9,775 nt of DNA from Actinomycetes bacterium (GTDB lineage: Bacteria > Actinomycetota > Acidimicrobiia > Acidimicrobiales > Palsa-688): assembly GCA_021816565.1 (NCBI GenBank), contig JAKAXN010000157.1, forward strand, positions 1 through 9,775, read 5' to 3'. This document shows, piece after piece, positions 1 through 5,866 of the stretch; position 1 is the stretch's first letter, and each line of letters opens with the position of its first letter. The translations under genes were made by a program, and so were the position numbers. The notes beneath the pieces are model-generated. The model was not told the origin of the DNA. It did not search any database and worked only from the letters and a program-made list of their open reading frames with translations.

Positions 1-19
1 CGGGCTGAGCCGCCCGGCA

Positions 20-43
20 GCCCCCCGGGGCGGCCCGGGGGGC
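20..43 (-). terminator. GC-rich hairpin after the small acidic ORF
   Basis: A perfect 10-bp stem GCCCCCCGGG / CCCGGGGGGC closes a 4-base loop (GCGG). It begins two bases after the stop codon of the minus-strand small ORF, so it would form at the 3' end of that transcript. No T-tract follows, which is common for hairpins at gene ends in high-GC actinobacteria. A weaker GC hairpin (CGGGC / GCCCG, 1-16) lies just beyond. Whether it terminates transcription or only protects the 3' end cannot be decided from sequence. Confidence 0.5.
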
Positions 44-45
44 GC

Positions 46-207
46 TCAGTCCGTCTCGACGCCGTCCACGTCGAGCTCGACCGGCGGGTCACCCAGATCG
101 ACCGGGGCGTTGTCCTCCACGGGCTGGCCGGCCCTGACCTTCTTGGTGTCCTCCCGGAGGTGGGCGATCAGCTCGTCATCGTCGAGGTCGCGAGGTGACT
201 TGGCCAT
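46..207 (-). CDS. small acidic hypothetical protein (53 aa)
   Basis: I do not recognise this protein. It begins MAKSPRDLDDDELIAHLRED and is strongly acidic: 16 Asp/Glu against 6 Lys/Arg, with most of the acid in the second half. There is no membrane segment, no signal peptide and no cysteine. The first 25 residues could form an amphipathic helix; the rest is Pro/Asp/Val-rich and probably disordered. Support for a real gene comes from strongly GC-biased third codon positions throughout, in-frame stops just upstream that leave this ATG as the first possible start, and the stable hairpin directly after the stop. The ribosome-binding site is weak (TAGGG too close to the ATG). It is divergent from the LCP gene. 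Function unknown. Confidence 0.55.
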   Translation of the reverse strand: MAKSPRDLDDDELIAHLREDTKKVRAGQPVEDNAPVDLGDPPVELDVDGVETD

Positions 208-356
208 GCCCTACAGCTACCCGCCCGGGCCGGCCCCCATTCGGGGTGGAGTGGGCGACCCCCGTTATCCGCTCCGACGGGGTAGCCTCACCGGGCTGAT
301 GACCCGCGGCGAGCGCCACCACACCCCAGGGGCAGGGGTCGGTCACCGGCAGAGCC
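208..356. promoter_or_regulatory. divergent intergenic region, small ORF / LCP gene
   Basis: This gap separates two divergent genes and should contain both promoters. On the plus strand a TANNNT box (TAGCCT, 283-288) lies 10 bases before an ATG at 299; no good -35 box is visible at 16-18 bases. The ATG at 299 opens a 23-codon frame that ends at 370, overlapping the GTG start of the LCP gene in another frame. I see no strong Shine-Dalgarno for either flanking gene. The assignment is weak. Confidence 0.3.
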
Positions 357-2048
357 GTGTCCGAGCCTGATCCGCCTTCAGACGGGCAGGCCCCGGCGCC
401 ATCGGCCTCACCCCACCAAGCGGCACCGGACGTCCTGGAGCGGCTGCGCAAGCTCGGCTACCGGGCGTCACGCGCCGACCACGGCCAGCCGAGGGGCCGG
501 GCCCACCGGCGGATCCGGCGCACCCGCCGGCGCTGGCCCCGGCGGGCCCTCATCGGGGTCAACGTGGTCTCGGCGCTGCTGCTGGTGGTGTCGGTGTCGG
601 CCTTCGGATACGTGCAGTGGCGCCTGGGCCAGCTCAAGCGGGTCCACATCCCCGGCCTCCATCCCCAGGGCCACAGCTCGCAGAGCAGCTCCAGGGGCCC
701 GAGCATCGCGCCGTTCACCCTTCTCGTAATCGGGTCCGACACCCGCAACCTGGGGGCCGGGGGCGGCGCCCAGTTCGGCAGCGACACCCAGGTGACCGGC
801 CAGCGCTCCGACAGCATCATCCTGGTCAGGGTGGTGCCGCAGACGCGGTCGCTGGCCCTGCTGTCCATCCCCCGCGACACGCTGGTGCAGATCCCGGGCT
901 ACGGCCGCACCCGGATCAACACCGCCTTCAACAGCGGCACCCCGGCGCTGCTCGTACAGGTGCTCGACCAGGACTTCGGCATCCAGGTCAACCACGTCGC
1001 CCAGTTCAACTTCGACACGTTCCGGGCCCTGGCCGACGCCGTGGGCGGCGTCGAGCAGTGGTTCCCCACCCCGGCCCGGGACCAGTTCTCGCTGCTCGAC
1101 ATCCCCGCCGCCGGCTGTTACAACCTCAGCGGCAACCAGGCGCTGGGCTTCGTCCGGTCCCGGGAGTACCAGTACCAGATCGACGGGGTGTGGCACTACC
1201 AGCTCTACCCGGAGAGCGACCTGGCCCGGATCCAGCGCCAACAGGCGTTCGTCCGGGACCTGGCCCGCAAGGCCCGCAAAGTCGCCCCCACCAACCTGGT
1301 GGAGCTCAACAGCATCATCTCGGGGATAACCAAGAACCTCACCCTCGACAGCGGTTTCGGCAACTCCTTGATCCTCGACCTGGCCCGGGACTACCGCAGC
1401 GCCAACCTGTCGGACATACCCTCCTACACCTACCCGGCGGTCAACTCGGTGTCGGTCCCGGGGGCGCTCGACCCCCAGACCCAGCAGGGGCAGGCCCTGA
1501 TCCAGAGGTGGCTCGACGTGGGCCAGCCACCGCCGACGGCCCCGTCCACCACCACCCCCACCGCCACCCCTCCCACCACCACGGTGCAGCCGTCCACGGT
1601 CCGGGTGGAGGTGGCCGACGGCAGCGGCTCCGCCGGGGCCGCCGGGCGGGCGGCGCGGGACCTGGGCCGCCTGGGCTACCGGGTCGACGTCTCCTACTAC
1701 TCCCCGGTGCACGGACTGCGGACCACCGAGATCCGCTACGCCCCCGATGCCCTGGCCGCCGCCGAGCAGCTGCGCAGCCAGCTGTCGGGCGGGGCCAGCC
1801 TGGTGCTCGACGGCACCCTCACGCCCACCCCGTACAACCTCGAGGTCGTGGTGGGCACCACCTTCGCCGGCACCGCGGTCGGCGCCGGGTCGGCCAACAC
1901 CCCTGCGACCACCACCCCCACCACCACGGCATCACCGGCCTACGACGGCACCGCTACGGTGGACCCGGCCTCCTCGTCGATCTACCACGGGGTGTACGTC
2001 CCGCCGGGGCTGGTACCGGGCCAGACCCCCCAGACCTGCGGCGAGTGA
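357..2048 (+). CDS. LytR-CpsA-Psr (LCP) family cell-wall glycopolymer ligase with LytR_C domain
   Basis: LCP proteins move undecaprenyl-pyrophosphate-linked glycopolymers onto peptidoglycan on the outer face of the membrane. The 563-residue protein has a basic cytoplasmic N-terminus (RRIRRTRRRWPRR, 51-63), one membrane helix (about 64-86), the catalytic LCP domain (about 118-305), a Pro/Thr linker (391-410), a LytR_C domain (about 414-500) and a second Thr-rich tail. LCP signatures visible are LLVIGSDTR (122-130), RSDSIILVRV (150-159), LSIPRDT (169-175), RINTAFNSG (186-194) and SDLARIQRQQAFVR (287-300); their Arg and Asp residues match the pyrophosphate and metal ligands of the family. The LytR_C opening reads VADGSGSAG where many members have an NG[ST]G core. 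The GTG start is the only option: the frame closes at a TGA at 300-302 and the protein has no internal Met. The tail ends in YVPPGLVPGQTPQTCGE, with one of only two cysteines. Which glycopolymer is attached is unknown. Confidence 0.95.
   Translation: MSEPDPPSDGQAPAPSASPHQAAPDVLERLRKLGYRASRADHGQPRGRAHRRIRRTRRRWPRRALIGVNVVSALLLVVSVSAFGYVQWRLGQLKRVHIPGLHPQGHSSQSSSRGPSIAPFTLLVIGSDTRNLGAGGGAQFGSDTQVTGQRSDSIILVRVVPQTRSLALLSIPRDTLVQIPGYGRTRINTAFNSGTPALLVQVLDQDFGIQVNHVAQFNFDTFRALADAVGGVEQWFPTPARDQFSLLDIPAAGCYNLSGNQALGFVRSREYQYQIDGVWHYQLYPESDLARIQRQQAFVRDLARKARKVAPTNLVELNSIISGITKNLTLDSGFGNSLILDLARDYRSANLSDIPSYTYPAVNSVSVPGALDPQTQQGQALIQRWLDVGQPPPTAPSTTTPTATPPTTTVQPSTVRVEVADGSGSAGAAGRAARDLGRLGYRVDVSYYSPVHGLRTTEIRYAPDALAAAEQLRSQLSGGASLVLDGTLTPTPYNLEVVVGTTFAGTAVGAGSANTPATTTPTTTASPAYDGTATVDPASSSIYHGVYVPPGLVPGQTPQTCGE
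1548..1922 (+). repeat. two identical 15-bp Thr/Pro-coding tracts in the LCP gene
   Basis: The sequence ACCACCACCCCCACC occurs at 1548-1562 and again at 1908-1922, in the two threonine/proline-rich linkers that flank the LytR_C domain. The copies are low-complexity coding sequence, best explained by similar linker composition. They could support slippage or recombination that would delete the LytR_C domain, though 15 bp is short for that. Confidence 0.5.
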
Positions 2049-2162
2049 GCTCGGGCGGCCCGGGAAGCGCACACGGGCGTTGCCGGGCCCGGGCATTTCC
2101 TGCAGGAGGACCGACCGCTTCAGCTGACAGAAGTGATTTCGCAGTCCGGGGCGACGGCGGTC

Positions 2163-2178
2163 GATCACCCGGGTGATC
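2163..2178. promoter_or_regulatory. perfect 16-bp palindrome, candidate TetR-family operator
   Basis: GATCACCCGGGTGATC reads identically on both strands, with 8-bp arms and no spacer. TetR-family repressors typically bind palindromes of this size close to their own gene. It lies 107 bases before the start codon of the TetR gene (2286) and about 95 bases before its putative -10 box, further than a simple autorepression operator would be. It could act with a second site, or serve another regulator. As RNA it could also fold into a 6-bp hairpin with a CCGG loop. Confidence 0.45.
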
Positions 2179-2210
2179 CTCCGCCCGCGAAAAGGGCTAA
2201 AAAAGGTGGA

Positions 2211-2242
2211 CCGAATAGCCCGGGATTTCGGCACTTTTTTTT
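2211..2242 (+). terminator. intrinsic terminator with T8 tail
   Basis: CCGAA (2211-2215) pairs with TTCGG (2227-2231) around an 11-base loop, followed by CAC and eight consecutive T residues (2235-2242). It lies about 165 bases after the LCP stop and just ahead of the putative TetR promoter, so it probably ends LCP read-through and insulates the TetR gene. An alternative pairing, GGGCT (2194-2198) with AGCCC (2217-2221), uses the loop of this hairpin. Confidence 0.6.
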
Positions 2243-2250
2243 CTGCTCAA

Positions 2251-2278
2251 CTGTCATAAAGACGCCTATGGGTAGACT
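2251..2278 (+). promoter_or_regulatory. putative TetR-gene promoter, leaderless type
   Basis: A -35-like CTGTCA (2251-2256; 4 of 6 match to TTGACA) is followed after 16 bases by a -10-like TAGACT (2273-2278; TANNNT). The -10 ends 7 bases before the ATG at 2286, so transcription should start at or next to the start codon. Confidence 0.5.
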
Positions 2279-2285
2279 GGAGCAT

Positions 2286-2876
2286 ATGACGGGAGCTCTG
2301 GATGGCCGGACGGCGAGGCGGGAACGGAACCGGGAGGACGTGGTCGAAGCGGCCCTGTCCCTCATGGATGAAGGCGAGTTCGACCCGTCCATCGAGCAGC
2401 TGACCAAGCGGTCCGGGCTGTCGGCCCGTTCCATATTCCGCTACTTCGAAGGCCTCGACGACCTGCGGCGGGCGGTCATCCAGAGGCACTTCGAGCGGGT
2501 CGAACCGCTGCTGGAGAGCGCGGCCGACGACGGCCCGCTCGAATCGAGGATCCGCCGCTTCGTCGACAGCCGCATCAAGATCAACGAGCTGCTGGCCGGG
2601 CCGGCCCGCACGGCCCAGATGAGGGCCCCCTACGCCCCCATCATCGCCGAGGACATCCGGCACTACCGCAAGATCCTCGACAGCCAGGTGCGCCAGCATT
2701 TTGCCCCCGAGCTGAAGGCCCGGTCCCGGGCCGAGGCCGATGACCTGGTGGCCCTGCTCGACGTGATCGTCTCCTTCGACGGATGGGAGCTGATGGTCAC
2801 CGAGTACGGGCGCTCCAGGACCCAGGTCCGCCGGGCGTGGACGACGGCCATCGAGGCGCTGCTGATCAAGCGGTAG
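2286..2876 (+). CDS. TetR-family transcriptional regulator
   Basis: This is a 196-residue one-component repressor of usual TetR length. The N-terminal DNA-binding domain covers about residues 10-62; its helix-turn-helix is centred on LTKRSGLSARSIFRYFEGLDDL (about 39-60), and SARSIFRYF is the typical recognition-helix ending. The remaining all-helical ligand and dimer domain (about 65-196) is too variable to name an effector. The ATG at 2286 is preferred over starts at 2133 (GTG) or 2268 (ATG): it gives the normal distance to the HTH and sits 7 bases after a TANNNT box. The next gene, a sulfatase-type metallohydrolase 121 bases downstream on the same strand, is the likeliest local target, together with its own promoter. 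A perfect 16-bp palindrome at 2163-2178 is a candidate binding site. These regulatory links are inference. Confidence 0.93.
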   Translation: MTGALDGRTARRERNREDVVEAALSLMDEGEFDPSIEQLTKRSGLSARSIFRYFEGLDDLRRAVIQRHFERVEPLLESAADDGPLESRIRRFVDSRIKINELLAGPARTAQMRAPYAPIIAEDIRHYRKILDSQVRQHFAPELKARSRAEADDLVALLDVIVSFDGWELMVTEYGRSRTQVRRAWTTAIEALLIKR

Positions 2877-2911
2877 GCCCTCAGGCCGCGGCCGGCTGCC
2901 CGCCGCCCCGA

Positions 2912-2933
2912 GGTGCCGGGATCGCCGGGCACC
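2912..2933 (+). terminator. hairpin after the TetR gene
   Basis: GGTGCC (2912-2917) pairs with GGCACC (2928-2933); after a G/G mismatch, two further G-C pairs close an ATCG loop. No T-tract follows. A second palindrome, GGCCGCGGCC (2884-2893), lies between it and the TetR stop. It may end the TetR transcript and separate it from the following gene, but evidence is limited to the fold. Confidence 0.35.
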
Positions 2934-2953
2934 CCCCGAAGCCCGCCCGCTCT

Positions 2954-2988
2954 TAGACTGCCCCCACCGAGTCGAGGTGCAGGAGGGG
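2954..2988 (+). promoter_or_regulatory. -10 box and strong Shine-Dalgarno of the metallohydrolase gene
   Basis: TAGACT (2954-2959) is the same hexamer as the putative -10 of the TetR gene, here 38 bases before the ATG. AGGAGGGG (2981-2988) is a strong ribosome-binding site 9 bases before the ATG at 2998. This gene therefore appears to have a normal leader, unlike several of its neighbours. No clear -35 box is visible. Confidence 0.5.
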
Positions 2989-2997
2989 TAGATCGAG

Positions 2998-4308
2998 ATG
3001 TCCACCGGCAGGCCTGGAACGACCATCCGCGACCTGGCCGAGCGCCACTGGCAGGGTGAAGGCGACCTGGTCCACGAGCACCATCCGGTCCGGCCGGTCG
3101 CCGACCGGGTGACCGAGGAGATCGCCGACGGGGTGCTCTACCTGAAGAGCCTGGCCAGCGTGACCGCGGTGGACACCGGTGAGGGCCTGGTGATGCTCGA
3201 CACCGGGGGCCTGTTCGACCGCGACGTCGTCTACGACGGGGTGCGGGCGTGGCGGCCCGACAGCCGGCTGGCGGCGGCCGTGTACTCCCACCATCACGTC
3301 GACCACGTGTTCGGCACGGCCCGCTTCGAGGAGGAGGCCCGCACCCGGCGGTGGGCGGCCCCCACCGTCTACGGCCATGCCGCCATGCCCGACCACTTCC
3401 GCCGGTACCAGCGGACCGCCGGATGGAACGCCGCCATCAACAAGCGCCAGTTCGGCCTGCCGGTCGAGGAGTTCACCTGGCCCCTCGACTACCGCTTCCC
3501 CGACGTGACCTACCACGACCGGTTGACGTTCCGGCACGGGGATCTGACCTTCGAGCTGCACCACGGCCGGGGCGAGACCGACGACGCGACCTGGACGTGG
3601 GTACCGGAGCGGCGCCTCCTCCATCCCGGCGACCTCTTCATCTACGCCGTCCCCAACGCCGGCAACCCGCAGAAGGTGCAGCGCTACCTGAGCGACTGGG
3701 CCGTCGCCCTCCGCCAGATGGCGGCCCTCGGGGCCGAGATCATGCTCTCCGGCCACGGCCTGCCCATCTTCGGAGCCGAGCGCATACGCCAGGCGCTCAC
3801 CGACACCGCGGACCTCCTCGACACCATCGAGGAGCAGGCCCTCGCCCTGATGAACCAGGGTTGCACCCTCGACCAGGTCATCCACGGCGTGGAGATCCCC
3901 GAGGCCCTCCTCTCCAAGCCCTACCTGAGGCCGGTGTACGACCATCCGCAGTTCCTGGTGCGCAACGTCTGGCGCCGCTACGGCGGCTGGTACGACGGCG
4001 AGCCGGACAACCTCCTGCCGGCCCCCCGCCACGAGCAGGCCTCGGCGTGGGTGGACCTGGCGGGCGGCGTGGGCCCGGTGGTCGAGCGGGCCCGCCAGCT
4101 CATGGAGGCCGGCGACCTCCGGCTGGCGTGCCATCTGATCGAGTTCGCGGTGCTGGCCGAGCCGCACTCGGCCGGGGTCCACGAGGCCCGCCAGGCCATA
4201 TACGCCGCCCGAGCCGCCCAGTACGACTCGTCCATGGCCCGCAACATCTTGAACCACGCCGCCCTGGCCAGTTCCCGGATGCGCCGGGACCTGGCCGGCC
4301 CGGCCTGA
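2998..4308 (+). CDS. MBL-fold hydrolase with alkylsulfatase dimerisation domain
   Basis: This 436-residue protein belongs to the metallo-beta-lactamase superfamily branch that includes SDS-type alkylsulfatases, which hydrolyse alkyl sulfate esters to alcohol and sulfate with a two-zinc centre. The MBL domain spans about residues 40-260. The zinc motif HxHxDH is YSHHHVDHVFG (H98, H100, D102, H103); further likely ligands are E193 in RGETDD, D212 in LHPGDLF and H253 in SGHG. Residues about 318-425 (VRNVWRRYGGWYDGEPDNLL onward) match the alkylsulfatase dimerisation domain. The C-terminal SCP2-like domain of full-length SdsA-type enzymes, which are over 600 residues, is absent. There is no signal peptide, so it should be cytosolic. 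The strong AGGAGGGG site fixes the ATG start. Its stop abuts the stop of the convergent sulfatase gene. The true substrate may be another ester; alkylsulfatase activity is family-level inference. Confidence 0.92.
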   Translation: MSTGRPGTTIRDLAERHWQGEGDLVHEHHPVRPVADRVTEEIADGVLYLKSLASVTAVDTGEGLVMLDTGGLFDRDVVYDGVRAWRPDSRLAAAVYSHHHVDHVFGTARFEEEARTRRWAAPTVYGHAAMPDHFRRYQRTAGWNAAINKRQFGLPVEEFTWPLDYRFPDVTYHDRLTFRHGDLTFELHHGRGETDDATWTWVPERRLLHPGDLFIYAVPNAGNPQKVQRYLSDWAVALRQMAALGAEIMLSGHGLPIFGAERIRQALTDTADLLDTIEEQALALMNQGCTLDQVIHGVEIPEALLSKPYLRPVYDHPQFLVRNVWRRYGGWYDGEPDNLLPAPRHEQASAWVDLAGGVGPVVERARQLMEAGDLRLACHLIEFAVLAEPHSAGVHEARQAIYAARAAQYDSSMARNILNHAALASSRMRRDLAGPA

Positions 4309-4311
4309 TCA
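4306..4311. other. abutting convergent stop codons (TGATCA)
   Basis: The TGA of the plus-strand metallohydrolase (4306-4308) and the TGA of the minus-strand sulfatase (4309-4311) form one palindromic TGATCA. There is no intergenic base, so neither gene has a terminator before entering the other gene. Confidence 0.9.
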
Positions 4312-5850
4312 GACCGGGGCTTCCACCTCCGCCCTGGGCCTGCTCGGGGGCGCGGCGGCGCGCAGTTCCGCCACCAGGTCGTCGCGTACCGCCCGCCACG
4401 CCGGGTCGTCCCACCGGTTCACGAACTGGAGGGGGTCGGCGTCGAGGTCGTACAGCTCCCCCTCGCTGCCGTCGTGGGCCGTGCCGGGCATGTAGGTGGT
4501 GCACACCAGCTGGCCCTGGGTGATGGTCCGGACGTGCACGTCCACCCCGAACAGCTCGCTGTCCCACTCGGTGAGCACCCGGGCGAAGCCGCGCTCGGCC
4601 GCGTCGGAGTCATCCACCGGCAACGGCCGGCCCTCCATCCACTCCGGGACCGGCACCCCGGCCGCCCCGCAGATGGTCGGGGCCAGGTCCAACAGACCCA
4701 CCGGCGCCCCCACCACCGCCGGGCTCCGGCCGGCTGACGGCGCCGGCCGCCACACCAGGGGCAGCCGCATCAGGCCGTCGACGTGGTAGGGACCTTTGAA
4801 GAGGAGCCCGAAGTCCCCCTGGAGCTCGCCGTGATCGGTGGTGAAGATGACGTCGACGTCGTCGGCCCAGCCCTTCCTCCCGATCGCCGCCAGCACCCGG
4901 CCCAGGGCCTCGTCTATGAGCTCGCACTCGACCGCGTTGAGGGCGTTCACCTCGCGCACCTGATCGGGGGTCAGCGTCGCCGGGACCCACCGGGCCGGGG
5001 CCTCGTAGTTGGACACCAGGGCGCCGTCGTACCACAGCCGCCAGTGCCGCGGCTTGGAGTCGATCACCGCCTCCCTCGCCTCCCGGCTGGGCCCGTAGCC
5101 GGCCGGGAGCGCCACGTCGCGCCAGTCCACCCGCCCGATCTCGGACCGGGGCGGATCCCACGGGTGGTGCGGGTCCGGGAAGCTCATCCAGCAGAACCAG
5201 TCCTCGTCGGCCGCCAGGCCCTCCAGCCAGGCGATGGTGCGCTCGGCGACCCAGTCGGTGTGGTACCACTCCCTGGGCACGGGGTTGAGCTTCACCTGCG
5301 GCGCCCCGGTGTCGCCCCCGCCCTGGCCGCTCACCTGCATGTCGGAGTCCAGCACGGCGAAGAAGCCACCGAGCGCCTCCGGGTGGTTGGCCCGCATCCA
5401 CTGGGCGTAGTGCAGCGGCCCGGCCACCCCGTGGGTGGCCGTCTCGATGTGCTCGAAGCCGCGATGGGCCCCGCCGGCCGGGAAGTCCCCGCCGGGCGGC
5501 ACCCGGTTCTCCTGGAACCGCAGGAACGGGTCCAGGAACGGCTCGAAGTGGGCCTTGCCCACCAGCGCCGTGCGGTAACCGGAACGGCGCAGGACCTCGG
5601 CGAACGACGGGGCGCCCGGGGGCAGGGGCACCCCGTTCATCCACACCCCGTGGGTGGACGGGTGCTGCCCGGTCAGGATGGTCGACCTCGAGGGCATGCA
5701 CACCACCGACTGGGGCACGGCGCGCTCGTAGCGGATGCCCTCGGCCGCCAGCCGGTCCACCACCGGGGTGCGGGCCAGCTGCCCCCCGTTGCAGCCCAGG
5801 GTGTCGTAGCGCTGCTGATCGGTGGTGACGAGAAGGATCTTGCGTCCCAC
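4309..5850 (-). CDS. type I (formylglycine) sulfatase family hydrolase
   Basis: This 513-residue enzyme belongs to the alkaline-phosphatase-fold sulfatase family, which cleaves sulfate (or, in sister groups, phosphodiester or phosphonate monoester) bonds with a formylglycine made from cysteine. The maturation and catalytic motif is CMPSRSTILTG with C51 (CxPxR). Metal-site motifs are TTDQQR near the N-terminus (D11, Q12), SFPDPHHPWDPP (223-234) and TTDHGELQGDFG (D339, H340), with K352 in FKGPYH; GKAHF (98-102) is the usual Lys/His pair. The DQ form near the N-terminus resembles choline-sulfatase and phosphonate-monoester-hydrolase relatives, so the substrate is open. No signal peptide is visible, implying a cytosolic enzyme. 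The GTG start at 5850 overlaps the TAG of the upstream gene by one base and follows GGAGGAGG by 7 bases, so translation is coupled. A formylglycine-generating enzyme elsewhere in the genome would be needed. Confidence 0.94.
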   Translation of the reverse strand: MGRKILLVTTDQQRYDTLGCNGGQLARTPVVDRLAAEGIRYERAVPQSVVCMPSRSTILTGQHPSTHGVWMNGVPLPPGAPSFAEVLRRSGYRTALVGKAHFEPFLDPFLRFQENRVPPGGDFPAGGAHRGFEHIETATHGVAGPLHYAQWMRANHPEALGGFFAVLDSDMQVSGQGGGDTGAPQVKLNPVPREWYHTDWVAERTIAWLEGLAADEDWFCWMSFPDPHHPWDPPRSEIGRVDWRDVALPAGYGPSREAREAVIDSKPRHWRLWYDGALVSNYEAPARWVPATLTPDQVREVNALNAVECELIDEALGRVLAAIGRKGWADDVDVIFTTDHGELQGDFGLLFKGPYHVDGLMRLPLVWRPAPSAGRSPAVVGAPVGLLDLAPTICGAAGVPVPEWMEGRPLPVDDSDAAERGFARVLTEWDSELFGVDVHVRTITQGQLVCTTYMPGTAHDGSEGELYDLDADPLQFVNRWDDPAWRAVRDDLVAELRAAAPPSRPRAEVEAPV

Positions 5851-5866
5851 TATCCGACCTCCTCCT
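5848..5866 (-). promoter_or_regulatory. Shine-Dalgarno and TAGTG coupling site of the sulfatase
   Basis: Plus-strand CCTCCTCCT (5858-5866) gives AGGAGGAGG on the minus strand, 7 bases before the sulfatase GTG (5850-5848). The SRPBCC stop TAG (5852-5850) shares its G with the GTG. This overlap is the classic sign of stop-restart translation. Confidence 0.8.

Larger units (their letters stand above)
2049..2285. promoter_or_regulatory. AT-rich regulatory gap between the LCP and TetR genes
   Basis: This 237-base stretch holds no convincing gene. It contains, in order, a perfect 10-bp palindrome TCCTGCAGGA (2098-2107), a perfect 16-bp palindrome (2163-2178), an A6 run (2199-2204), a T8-tailed hairpin (2211-2242) and the putative TetR promoter (2251-2278). 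The A and T runs contrast sharply with the surrounding GC-rich genes. The TetR reading frame stays open back to a GTG at 2133, but the encoded extension lacks coding character. Confidence 0.6.

Noticed and set aside
468..1712. Long open frame antisense to the LCP gene
   Set aside because: Very high GC leaves antisense frames open. The product is Gly/Arg/Val/Pro-biased with no recognisable domain, while the plus strand carries clear LCP motifs.
617..2176. Long alternate-frame open reading frame over the LCP gene
   Set aside because: The translation is Pro/Gly/Arg/His low-complexity sequence typical of a shifted high-GC frame, and lacks motifs.
2133..2285. Extended TetR N-terminus from GTG 2133
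   Set aside because: The extension would read through the 16-bp palindrome, A6 and T8 runs and the terminator, and gives non-TetR sequence. ATG 2286 gives normal length.
2953..4257. Long open frame antisense to the MBL-fold hydrolase
   Set aside because: The sense strand has an HxHxDH motif and a strong ribosome-binding site. The antisense product has no domain features.
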